Below the pieces are notes generated by a model. That model was not told where the DNA came from, searched no databases, and saw only the letters and a list, made by a program, of their open reading frames with translations. This document shows positions 1 through 6,826 of a stretch of 13,483 bases of DNA, piece by piece (the first letter of the stretch is position 1; each line of letters opens with the position of its first letter). Made by a program: the position numbers and the translations under genes. The stretch is from Pseudomonadota bacterium (lineage in GTDB: Bacteria; Pseudomonadota; Gammaproteobacteria; Burkholderiales; Burkholderiaceae_C). The stretch is from the NCBI GenBank assembly GCA_023438115.1, contig JAEZEB010000084.1:1-13483 (forward strand), written 5' to 3'.

Positions 1-318
1 CGGCCCGCCCGGGGCGCGGCCGGGGGGGTGGGGCCCCCCCCGGCCCGCGCCGAGCAGCTGTCACGTTCCAGCCGGCTCGGCGCCATCCTGCTCACCCGCA
101 GCCTGGTCGGCAAGTTGCCGCCCGAGGAACTGCAGCGCGTCACCTATGGCGTGCCCGCGCCGGACGGCAGCGAGGCGCGCGTTCTCTTCACCTTCGCGCG
201 CCTCGAAGACATCGCTTCCCCTTCCACGGTGCCGGCCCGCTTCGCGGACCTGGCCGTGGCCGAACTCCTCGACCTCAAAACGACGAATCCAGAGCCCGGC
301 GCCGCCGGCGCAGGCTGA
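1..318 (+). CDS. Unidentified protein, C-terminal part, 5' end outside window
   Basis: The frame is open from the first base to a TGA at 316-318, about 105 codons. I do not recognise the family. From about position 52 the translation looks like real protein, with a hydrophobic stretch (LGAILLTRSLVG), a charged middle and a Gly/Ala/Pro-rich tail. The first 50 bases are nearly all G and C and translate to a Pro/Gly/Ala/Arg run. A GTG at 28 could serve as a start, but nothing resembling a ribosome binding site precedes it, so the gene more likely begins beyond the left edge or the edge sequence is poor. The stop is 11 bases before the next start codon, which suggests co-transcription with the following small gene. 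The frame is moderately certain; function is unknown. Confidence 0.4.
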   Translation, partial: RPARGAAGGVGPPPARAEQLSRSSRLGAILLTRSLVGKLPPEELQRVTYGVPAPDGSEARVLFTFARLEDIASPSTVPARFADLAVAELLDLKTTNPEPGAAGAG

Positions 319-329
319 AAGGACATCCC

Positions 330-713
330 ATGCGTTGGTTCAACACCAAAGATCTCCGCAGCAGCATCTACGCGCTCCTGAGCGTGGGCGTGCGCCAGCC
401 CGCGGGCGGCGACGAGGCGACGCGGACGGAGCAGATCCGCCAGGTCATGCTGGGCCTGGTGGAACTCGATGGGAGCGAGCGCGCGGAGAAGCTGGCGCGG
501 CGCATCCGCTACGCGGACCTGGAGGCGCTGTGGTTCATGCGGGGGGAGTTGATGGGGATGCTGGCCCGCACCCACGGCGAGATCGCCGCGCGCGAGCGCC
601 TGGAGGGACTGAGTTCGCTGTTCGCCGACTTGCTGCCGAGCGGCCTGCGCTCGCGCCCGAGCCCGTTGAGCCGCGATTACCGCAACTCGCGCCCGTATCC
701 CGACGAGGGCTGA
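330..713 (+). CDS. Small hypothetical protein, 127 aa
   Basis: ATG at 330 is preceded by a good ribosome binding site, GAAAGGA at 317-323, with six bases between it and the start. The 127-residue product has no signal peptide or membrane segment. It begins MRWFNTKDLRSSIYALLSVG, is rich in charged residues, and appears mostly helical through about residue 105, with a Leu-rich amphipathic stretch (residues ~50-105) and a polar Arg/Ser/Pro tail ending in PYPDEG. I recognise no domain or catalytic motif. It is a probable cytoplasmic protein that could mediate protein-protein contacts, but that is only an inference from its helical look. It probably forms an operon with the truncated gene upstream. 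The 112 bases to the decarboxylase start hold no terminator I can defend. Confidence 0.7.
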   Translation: MRWFNTKDLRSSIYALLSVGVRQPAGGDEATRTEQIRQVMLGLVELDGSERAEKLARRIRYADLEALWFMRGELMGMLARTHGEIAARERLEGLSSLFADLLPSGLRSRPSPLSRDYRNSRPYPDEG

Positions 714-825
714 GGCGGCGCGCCGGGAGGCCGCGCAAGGAAAGTCGCCGCGCCGGGTCCGGGGGGCACGCGGATTTCATACACTTCGCCCCTCGCTTGC
801 CTTTTCCCGCCCTCTGGACGCCCGC

Positions 826-3096
826 ATGAAGTTCCGTTTCCCCATCGTCATCATCGACGAAGACTACCGCTCGGAGAATACCTCCGGCCTGGGCATCCGC
901 GCCCTGGCACAGGCCATCGAGGCGGAAGGCTTCGACGTGCTGGGCGTCACCAGCTACGGCGACCTGTCGCAGTTCGCGCAGCAGCAAAGCCGCGCCAGCG
1001 CCTTCATCCTGTCCATCGACGACGAGGAGTTCACCGCCGGGCCGGACGGCGTGGACACCGTCGTCCTGAACCTGCGCTCCTTCATCACCGAGGTGCGGCG
1101 CAAGAACCCCGACGTGCCGATCTACGTCTACGGCGAGACCAAGACCTCGCAGCACCTGCCCAACGACATCCTGCGGGAGCTGCACGGCTTCATCCACATG
1201 TACGAGGACACGCCGGAGTTCATGGCGCGCCACATCATCCGGGAGGCCCGCGCCTACCTGGAGGGCATCCAGCCGCCGTTCTTCAAGGCGCTGCTCGATT
1301 ACGCCGAGGACGGCTCGTACTCCTGGCACTGCCCGGGACACTCCGGCGGCGTGGCCTTCCTCAAGAGCCCGGTGGGCCAGATGTTCCACCAGTTCTTCGG
1401 CGAGAACATGCTGCGCGCGGACGTCTGCAACGCGGTGGACGAACTCGGCCAGCTCCTGGACCACACCGGCCCGGTGGCGGCGGCCGAACGCAACGCGGCG
1501 CGCATCTTCAACGCCGACCACTGCTTCTTCGTCACCAACGGCACCAGCACCTCCAACAAGATGGTGTGGCACCACGAGGTGGCGCCGGGCGACGTGGTGG
1601 TGGTGGACCGCAACTGCCACAAGTCCATCCTGCACTCGATCATCATGACCGGGGCCATCCCCGTGTTCCTGAAGCCGACGCGCAACCACTTCGGGATCAT
1701 CGGGCCGATCCCACAGAGCGAGTTCAGCCCGGAGGCGATCAAGGCCAAGATCAAGGCGAATCCGCTGCTCAGGGACGTCGATCCCGGGACGGTGAAGCCG
1801 CGCATCGTGACGCTGACCCAGTCGACCTACGACGGCGTCCTGTACAACACCGAGACCATCAAGGGCATGCTGGACGGCTACGTCGAGGCGCTGCACTTCG
1901 ACGAGGCCTGGATCCCGCACGCGGCCTTCCATCCCTTCTACGGCAGCTTCCACGCCATGGGCAAGAAGCGCCCGCGGCCGCAGAAGTCGCTGGTGTACTC
2001 CACCCAGTCCATCCACAAGCTGCTGGCCGGCATCAGCCAGGCGAGCCACGTGCTGGTGCAGGACGCGGCGGAGAACAAGCTGGACCGGCACCTCTTCAAC
2101 GAGGCCTACCTGATGCACACGTCCACCAGCCCGCAGTACGCGATCATCGCCAGCTGCGACGTGGCGGCCGCGATGATGGAGCCGCCCGGCGGCACCGCGC
2201 TGGTGGAGGAATCCATCATGGAGGCCCTGGACTTCCGCCGCGCCATGCGCAAGGTGGAACAGGAGTACGGCAAGGACTGGTGGTTCAAGGTCTGGGGCCC
2301 GGAGAAGCTGGCCGAGGAGGGCATCGGCCGCGCCGACGACTGGATCATCAAGGGCGAGGCCCGCACGGCCAAGTGGCACGGCTTCGGCAACCTGGCCGAG
2401 GGCTTCAACATGCTGGACCCGATCAAGTCCACCGTGGTCACGCCCGGCCTGGACCTGAACGGCAAGTTCGCCAAGACCGGCATCCCGGCCGCGATCGTCA
2501 CCAAGTTCCTGGCGGAGCACGGCGTGATCGTGGAGAAGACGGGCCTGTACAGCTTCTTCATCCTGTTCACGATCGGCATCACCAAGGGGCGCTGGAACAC
2601 GCTGCTGTCGGCGCTGCAGCAGTTCAAGGACGAATACGCCAAGAACCAGCCGATGTGGCGCATCCTGCCGGAGTTCTGCCAGCAGTTCCCGCGCTACGAG
2701 CGCATGGGCCTGGCCGACCTGTGCCAGTACGTGCACGAGATGTACGCCAAGTACGACATCGCGCGCCTGTCCACCGACATCTACCTGAGCGACCTGCAGC
2801 CGGCGATGAAGCCGAGCGACGCCTTCGCGCACATCGCCCACCGCAAGACCGAGCGGGTGGAGATCGACGACCTGGAAGGCCGCATCACCACCGCGCTGAT
2901 CACGCCTTATCCCCCGGGCATCCCGCTGCTGATCCCGGGCGAGGTGTTCAACAAGCGCATCGTGGAATACCTGAAGTTCTCCCGCGCCTTCAACGAGGAG
3001 TGCCCGGGCTTCCAGACCGACATCCACGGCCTGGTGAGCGAGATGGACCCGCAGACCGGCAAGCTGCGGTACTACGCGGACTGCGTGAAGGAGTGA
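826..3096 (+). CDS. Arginine/lysine/ornithine decarboxylase (PLP-dependent, fold type I, AdiA/LdcI class)
   Basis: This cytoplasmic enzyme removes the carboxyl group of a basic amino acid to give a polyamine-type amine (agmatine, cadaverine or putrescine) and CO2. The 756 residues match the large bacterial Orn/Lys/Arg decarboxylase class; from memory E. coli AdiA has the same length. Order of parts: an N-terminal receiver-like wing domain (about 1-125), the PLP-binding core (about 130-550) and the C-terminal domain (about 560-756). Visible motifs are WHCPGHSGG (167-175), the cofactor phosphate loop TNGTSTSNK (237-245), HFDEAW with D359 expected to contact the pyridine nitrogen, and SIHKLLAG with K398 as the Schiff-base lysine. 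Conserved DPIK, VEKTG and PYPPGIPLL segments follow. The C-terminal part reads closer to LdcI (VEKTG, FQTDIHG) than to AdiA, so the substrate cannot be assigned. The ATG at 826 has only a weak GGA upstream, but the protein starts where the family does. A strong terminator follows immediately. Confidence 0.95.
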   Translation: MKFRFPIVIIDEDYRSENTSGLGIRALAQAIEAEGFDVLGVTSYGDLSQFAQQQSRASAFILSIDDEEFTAGPDGVDTVVLNLRSFITEVRRKNPDVPIYVYGETKTSQHLPNDILRELHGFIHMYEDTPEFMARHIIREARAYLEGIQPPFFKALLDYAEDGSYSWHCPGHSGGVAFLKSPVGQMFHQFFGENMLRADVCNAVDELGQLLDHTGPVAAAERNAARIFNADHCFFVTNGTSTSNKMVWHHEVAPGDVVVVDRNCHKSILHSIIMTGAIPVFLKPTRNHFGIIGPIPQSEFSPEAIKAKIKANPLLRDVDPGTVKPRIVTLTQSTYDGVLYNTETIKGMLDGYVEALHFDEAWIPHAAFHPFYGSFHAMGKKRPRPQKSLVYSTQSIHKLLAGISQASHVLVQDAAENKLDRHLFNEAYLMHTSTSPQYAIIASCDVAAAMMEPPGGTALVEESIMEALDFRRAMRKVEQEYGKDWWFKVWGPEKLAEEGIGRADDWIIKGEARTAKWHGFGNLAEGFNMLDPIKSTVVTPGLDLNGKFAKTGIPAAIVTKFLAEHGVIVEKTGLYSFFILFTIGITKGRWNTLLSALQQFKDEYAKNQPMWRILPEFCQQFPRYERMGLADLCQYVHEMYAKYDIARLSTDIYLSDLQPAMKPSDAFAHIAHRKTERVEIDDLEGRITTALITPYPPGIPLLIPGEVFNKRIVEYLKFSRAFNEECPGFQTDIHGLVSEMDPQTGKLRYYADCVKE

Positions 3097-3097
3097 A

Positions 3098-3125
3098 AAA
3101 AAAGCGGCCCGCGGGCCGCTTTTTT
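3098..3125. terminator. Bidirectional intrinsic terminator between convergent genes
   Basis: The inverted repeat GCGGCC-CGCG-GGCCGC (3104-3119) is flanked by a run of A on its left and T on its right. It therefore reads as a GC-rich hairpin followed by a U tract on either strand. It starts one base after the decarboxylase stop codon (3094-3096) and lies 43 bases past the stop of the convergent fabI gene, so it probably ends transcripts from both sides. Confidence 0.92.
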
Positions 3126-3168
3126 GATCGGGAGGTGCCGAGCCCGCCGCAGCGGGAACGGCCCCGGA

Positions 3169-3951
3169 TCACTCCTCCACCGCGATGGCCGTCTGGCTGA
3201 AGCCGCCGTCGACGTAGGTGATCTCCGCCGTCACGCCGGCGGCCAGGTCGCTCAGCAGGAAGGCGGCCACGTTGCCGACATCCTCGATGGTCACGTTGCG
3301 GCGCAGGGGCGAGGCGCTTGCCACGATGTTCAGCAGCTTGCTGAAATCCTTGATGCCGCTGGCCGCCAGGGTCTTGATCGGGCCGGCGCTCACGCCGTTG
3401 ACGCGGATGCCCTTGGGGCCCAGCGCCCCGGCCAGGTAGCGCACCGAGGCTTCGAGCGAGGCCTTGGCCAGGCCCATGGTGTTGTAGTTCGGGATGACGC
3501 GCACCGCGCCCAGGTAGGACAGCGTCAGCAGGGCGGACTTGTCATTGAGGTAGGGCAGGGCGGCCTTGGCCATGGCCGGGAAGCTGTAGGCGCTGATGTC
3601 GTGCGCCACCTTGAAGGCCTCGCGCGACAGGCCCTCGAGGAAGTCGCCCGCGATCGCCTCGCGCGGGGCGAAGCCGATGCTGTGCACGAAGCCGTCGAAC
3701 TTCGGCCAGGTGGCCGAAAGGTCCTGGAACAGCTTGTCGATCTGCGCGTCGTCGCCCACGTCGCAGTCGAAAACCAGATTCGAATCGAACTCTGCAGCGA
3801 ATTCGGTGATCCGATCCTTGAAGCGCTCCCCCACGTAGCTGAAAGCGAGCTCGGCCCCCTGGGCACGGCAAGCCCGGGCGATGCCGTAGGCGATGGAGCG
3901 GTTGGACAGCACGCCCGTGATCAAGAATTTCTTGCCAGTGAGGAATCCCAT
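3169..3951 (-). CDS. fabI: Enoyl-[acyl-carrier-protein] reductase [NADH] FabI
   Basis: FabI catalyses the last, NADH-dependent step of each fatty acid elongation cycle, reducing trans-2-enoyl-ACP to acyl-ACP in the cytoplasm; it is a short-chain dehydrogenase-type enzyme, normally a tetramer. The 260 residues match the family length (about 262 in E. coli). The N-terminal cofactor motif is TGVLSNRSIAYGIA (12-25). The active-site residues Y146, Y156 and K163 appear in SYLGA and NYNTMGLAK, at the same numbers as in E. coli. G93, M159 and F203, positions known for triclosan-resistance changes, carry the ordinary residues, so a triclosan-sensitive enzyme is expected. I chose the ATG at 3951 because MGFLTGKK is the usual FabI start and a purine-rich GAAGAGAGAG precedes it; an upstream in-frame ATG at 4002 would add 17 unlikely residues. 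It is divergent from the Yej operon, with almost no space for a promoter between them. Confidence 0.97.
   Translation of the reverse strand: MGFLTGKKFLITGVLSNRSIAYGIARACRAQGAELAFSYVGERFKDRITEFAAEFDSNLVFDCDVGDDAQIDKLFQDLSATWPKFDGFVHSIGFAPREAIAGDFLEGLSREAFKVAHDISAYSFPAMAKAALPYLNDKSALLTLSYLGAVRVIPNYNTMGLAKASLEASVRYLAGALGPKGIRVNGVSAGPIKTLAASGIKDFSKLLNIVASASPLRRNVTIEDVGNVAAFLLSDLAAGVTAEITYVDGGFSQTAIAVEE
3940..3945 (+). promoter_or_regulatory. Possible ribosome binding site for an alternative yejA start
   Basis: GAGGAA lies five bases before an ATG at 3950 that is in frame with yejA. Using it would add 13 residues before the ATG at 3989 and make the yejA and fabI start codons overlap in a shared CATG. 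The ATG at 3989 has no comparable site upstream. The match could be chance, because these bases also encode the conserved FabI N-terminus on the other strand. Confidence 0.3.
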
Positions 3952-3988
3952 GTCTCTCTCTTCGGTGAAAACTCGGCAGAATTGTCGC

Positions 3989-5800
3989 ATGCGAGGTTCC
4001 ACCTTATTGCTGGCCCTGGCGCTGAGCCCGGCCGCCTGGGGCGCCCACGGCTATGCGCTGTGGGGGGACCTGAAGTACCCGGCGGGCTTCCCGCATTTCG
4101 CCTACGTGAACCCGCAGGCGCCCAAGGGGGGCGAGCTGCGGCTGGTGAGCAACCTGCGGGTGTCCACCTTCGACAAGTACAACCCGTTCACGATCAAGGG
4201 CAACGCGCCCGCCTACCTTTCCGGCTTCCTCTTCGATTCGCTGCTCTCGGGCGCGCTGGACGAAACCGGCTCCGGCTACGGCCTGCTGGCCGAGGACGTG
4301 GAGGTGCCGCCCGACGGCCTGTCGGCCACCTTCCGCCTGCGGCGCGAGGCCCGCTTCCACAACGGCGACCCCGTGCTGGCCGCGGACGTGAAGCACACCT
4401 ACGACACGCTCATGGGGCCGCACACCTCGCCGGCCTACAAGACCGTGCTGGCGGACGTGGACGGCGTCGATGTCCTGGACGCACGGACCGTGCGCTTCCG
4501 CTTCAAGCGCCTGAACCGCGAACTGCCGCTCACCGTGGGCGGCCTGCCGATCTTCAGCCGCAAGTGGGGCATGGAGAACGGCAAGGCCAAGCCCTTCGAC
4601 CAGGTGGTGATGGACACCCCGATCGGCAGCGGCCCGTACAGGATCGGCCCGGTGCGCTTCGGCAAGGACATCACCTACGTGCGGGACCCGGAATACTGGG
4701 CGCGCGACCTGAACGTGCGGCGCGGCTCGGCCAACTTCGACCGCGTCACCGTCAAGATCTATAAGGACAACACCGCCAAGCTGGAGGCCCTCAAGGCCGG
4801 CGAGTTCGACCTCATGCGCTTCTTCTCCGCGGGCGACTGGGCGCGGCGCGTCGACGGGCGCAAGTTCAAGACCGGCGAGCTGGTCAAGGGCGAGTTCCGT
4901 CACAAGCTGCCGGCCGGTTTCCAGAGCTACGTGCTGAACACGCGCAACCCGAAGCTGCAGGACCCGCGGGTGCGCGAGGCGCTGGGCCTGGCACTGGACT
5001 ACGAGTGGATGAACCGCCAGATGTTCTACGGCTCCTACCAGCGCGTGCGGGGGCTGTTCATGAACACGGACTGCCAGGCGGACGGCACGCCGTCGCCCGA
5101 GGAACTCGCGCTGATGGAGCCCTGGCGCGGGAAGATCCCCGAGGCGGCCTTCGGCCCCATGTACGAGCCGCCGCGCACCGACGGCGACAAGACCCTGCGC
5201 GACAACCTGCGGCGCGCGCGCGACCTGCTGAAGCAGGCCGGCTGGGAAGTGCGCGACGGCGCCCTGCGCAACGCCAAGGGCGAACCCCTGGTGCTCGAAT
5301 ACCTGGACAGCAACGAAGGCAGCGCGCGGACGGTCACGCCCTGGGCGCGCAACCTCGAAAAGCTCGGCATCACGCTCAACTTCCGCCCGGTGGACTTCGC
5401 GCTGTACCAGCAGCGCCTGCAGAAGTTCCAGTTCGAGATCACTTCCATCGCCTATGCGGGAACCCACACGCCCGGCCAGGAGTACGCCGACATCTTCGGC
5501 AGCAAGGCCGCGGACACGGAGGATTCGGGGAACCTCGCCGGGGTGAAGAGCCCGGCCGTGGATGCGCTGCTGCGCGAGATGACGGGCGCGCGCACCAAGC
5601 AGGACCTGCTGCCCGCCTGCCGCGCGCTGGAGCGCGTGATCGCCCATTCGCACTACCTGATCCCGCAGTGGACCGCCGGCACGCACCGCATCGCGTACAA
5701 CGCCTGGCGGCTGCAGCCCACGGAGCAGATGCCGCCCTACGCCTCGGGCGAGGCCTGGGCGATCGACACCTGGTGGGCCAGGCCTGGAGCGGCGCTGTAG
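3989..5800 (+). CDS. yejA: Periplasmic oligopeptide-binding protein of a Yej-type ABC importer
   Basis: This protein captures the substrate for the importer encoded by the next three genes. The 603 residues agree with YejA (about 600). From ATG 3989 there is a compact Sec signal peptide: MRG, a hydrophobic core LLLALAL, then a likely cleavage near AAWG|AHG (about residue 18). The mature start carries a hallmark of YejA-like proteins, GYALWGDLKYP followed by YVNPQAPKGG. A family-5 solute-binding fold follows, including DLMRFF, RVREALGLALDYEWMN and a C-terminal HYLIPQWTAGTHR. E. coli YejABEF takes up microcin C, and related systems affect sensitivity to antimicrobial peptides; the natural substrate here is unknown, most likely short peptides. 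An alternative start at 3950 has the better ribosome binding site but would give an unusually long signal-peptide n-region. The stop TAG directly abuts the yejB start. Confidence 0.93.
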   Translation: MRGSTLLLALALSPAAWGAHGYALWGDLKYPAGFPHFAYVNPQAPKGGELRLVSNLRVSTFDKYNPFTIKGNAPAYLSGFLFDSLLSGALDETGSGYGLLAEDVEVPPDGLSATFRLRREARFHNGDPVLAADVKHTYDTLMGPHTSPAYKTVLADVDGVDVLDARTVRFRFKRLNRELPLTVGGLPIFSRKWGMENGKAKPFDQVVMDTPIGSGPYRIGPVRFGKDITYVRDPEYWARDLNVRRGSANFDRVTVKIYKDNTAKLEALKAGEFDLMRFFSAGDWARRVDGRKFKTGELVKGEFRHKLPAGFQSYVLNTRNPKLQDPRVREALGLALDYEWMNRQMFYGSYQRVRGLFMNTDCQADGTPSPEELALMEPWRGKIPEAAFGPMYEPPRTDGDKTLRDNLRRARDLLKQAGWEVRDGALRNAKGEPLVLEYLDSNEGSARTVTPWARNLEKLGITLNFRPVDFALYQQRLQKFQFEITSIAYAGTHTPGQEYADIFGSKAADTEDSGNLAGVKSPAVDALLREMTGARTKQDLLPACRALERVIAHSHYLIPQWTAGTHRIAYNAWRLQPTEQMPPYASGEAWAIDTWWARPGAAL

Positions 5801-6826
5801 ATGGCCGCGTACGTCCTCAAGCGCCTGCTGCTGATGCTGCCCACGCTGCTGGGCGTGCTGCTGATCACCTTCATCGTCACCCAGTTCGTGCCGGGCGGAC
5901 CGGTGGAACAGTACCTGGCCGAGGCGCGCGCCGGCACCGGGGGCGCGGAAGGCGGCGGCCTGGCCTACCGCGGCGACCAGGGCGTGGACCCCAAGCGCAT
6001 CGAGGAGATCAAGGCGCTCTACGGCTTCGACAAGCCGGCGCACGAGCGCTTCTTCCAGATGCTGGGGCAGTACGCGCGCTTCGACCTGGGGCGCAGCTTC
6101 TTCCAGAACAAGGACGTCTGGGAGCTGATCCGCGAAAAGATGCCGGTGTCCATCAGCCTGGGCCTGTGGACCTTCTTCATCAGCTACCTCATAGCCGTCC
6201 CTCTCGGCGTGGCCAAGGCCGTGCGGGCCGGATCGCGCTTTGACTTGGCCACCACGCTGCTGGTGCTGGTCGGCTACGCAATCCCGGGCTTCGTGCTGGG
6301 CGTGGCGCTGCTGGTGATCTTCGGTGGCCAGCTCGGGTGGTTCCCCCTGCGCGGGCTGACCTCGGGCAACTGGGAGGAGCTGAGCTGGGCGGGCAAGGTG
6401 GTCGACTACCTGTGGCACATCGCGCTGCCGGTGACGGCGATGGTGGTGGGCAGCTTCGCGGTGACGACCATGCTGACCAAGAACTCCTTCCTGGAGGAGA
6501 TCCGCAAGCAATACGTGCTGACGGCCCGCGCGAAGGGCCTGGACGAGCGCCGCGTGCTGTGGAAGCACGTGTTCCGCAACGCGCTGATGCCGATCATCGC
6601 CGGCTTCCCGGCCGCCTTCCTGGGCGCCTTCTTCACCGGCTCGCTGCTGATCGAGACGCTGTTCTCGCTGGACGGCCTGGGCCTGCTGAGCTACGAGAGC
6701 GTGATCCGCCGCGACTATCCCGTGGTGCTGGGAACGCTGTATTTCTTCACCTTGCTGGGCCTGATCACGAAGCTGATCAGCGACCTCATGTACGTCTGGG
6801 TGGATCCCCGTGTCAAATTTGACTGA
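5801..6826 (+). CDS. yejB: Peptide ABC transporter inner-membrane permease YejB
   Basis: This is one of two permease subunits forming the inner-membrane channel of the Yej importer. The 341 residues show the layout of the DppB/OppB family. A first membrane helix lies at about 9-30, followed by a periplasmic stretch (about 31-112, with an FDLGRSF segment typical of the family). Five more hydrophobic helices lie at about 117-140, 150-175, 203-225, 262-288 and 307-333. The cytoplasmic EAA loop that docks on the ATPase is at about 237-264 (YVLTARAKGL followed by HVFRNALMP). The C-terminus DPRVKFD is typical of this subunit. The ATG follows the yejA stop with no gap; GGAG at 5786-5789 may help initiation, and coupling to yejA translation is likely. 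Confidence 0.96.
   Translation: MAAYVLKRLLLMLPTLLGVLLITFIVTQFVPGGPVEQYLAEARAGTGGAEGGGLAYRGDQGVDPKRIEEIKALYGFDKPAHERFFQMLGQYARFDLGRSFFQNKDVWELIREKMPVSISLGLWTFFISYLIAVPLGVAKAVRAGSRFDLATTLLVLVGYAIPGFVLGVALLVIFGGQLGWFPLRGLTSGNWEELSWAGKVVDYLWHIALPVTAMVVGSFAVTTMLTKNSFLEEIRKQYVLTARAKGLDERRVLWKHVFRNALMPIIAGFPAAFLGAFFTGSLLIETLFSLDGLGLLSYESVIRRDYPVVLGTLYFFTLLGLITKLISDLMYVWVDPRVKFD

Noticed and set aside
714..825. Possible promoter (TACACT at 780-785) or hairpin between the small hypothetical gene and the decarboxylase
   Set aside because: No acceptable -35 box lies 16-18 bases upstream and the GC-rich inverted repeats near 714-757 are imperfect, as expected by chance at this composition.
535..3027. 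An 830-codon open frame on the minus strand opposite the decarboxylase
   Set aside because: Its translation is rich in His, Asp, Val and Gln in the pattern produced by reading GC-rich codons backwards, it has no recognisable domain, and it covers a clearly real gene.
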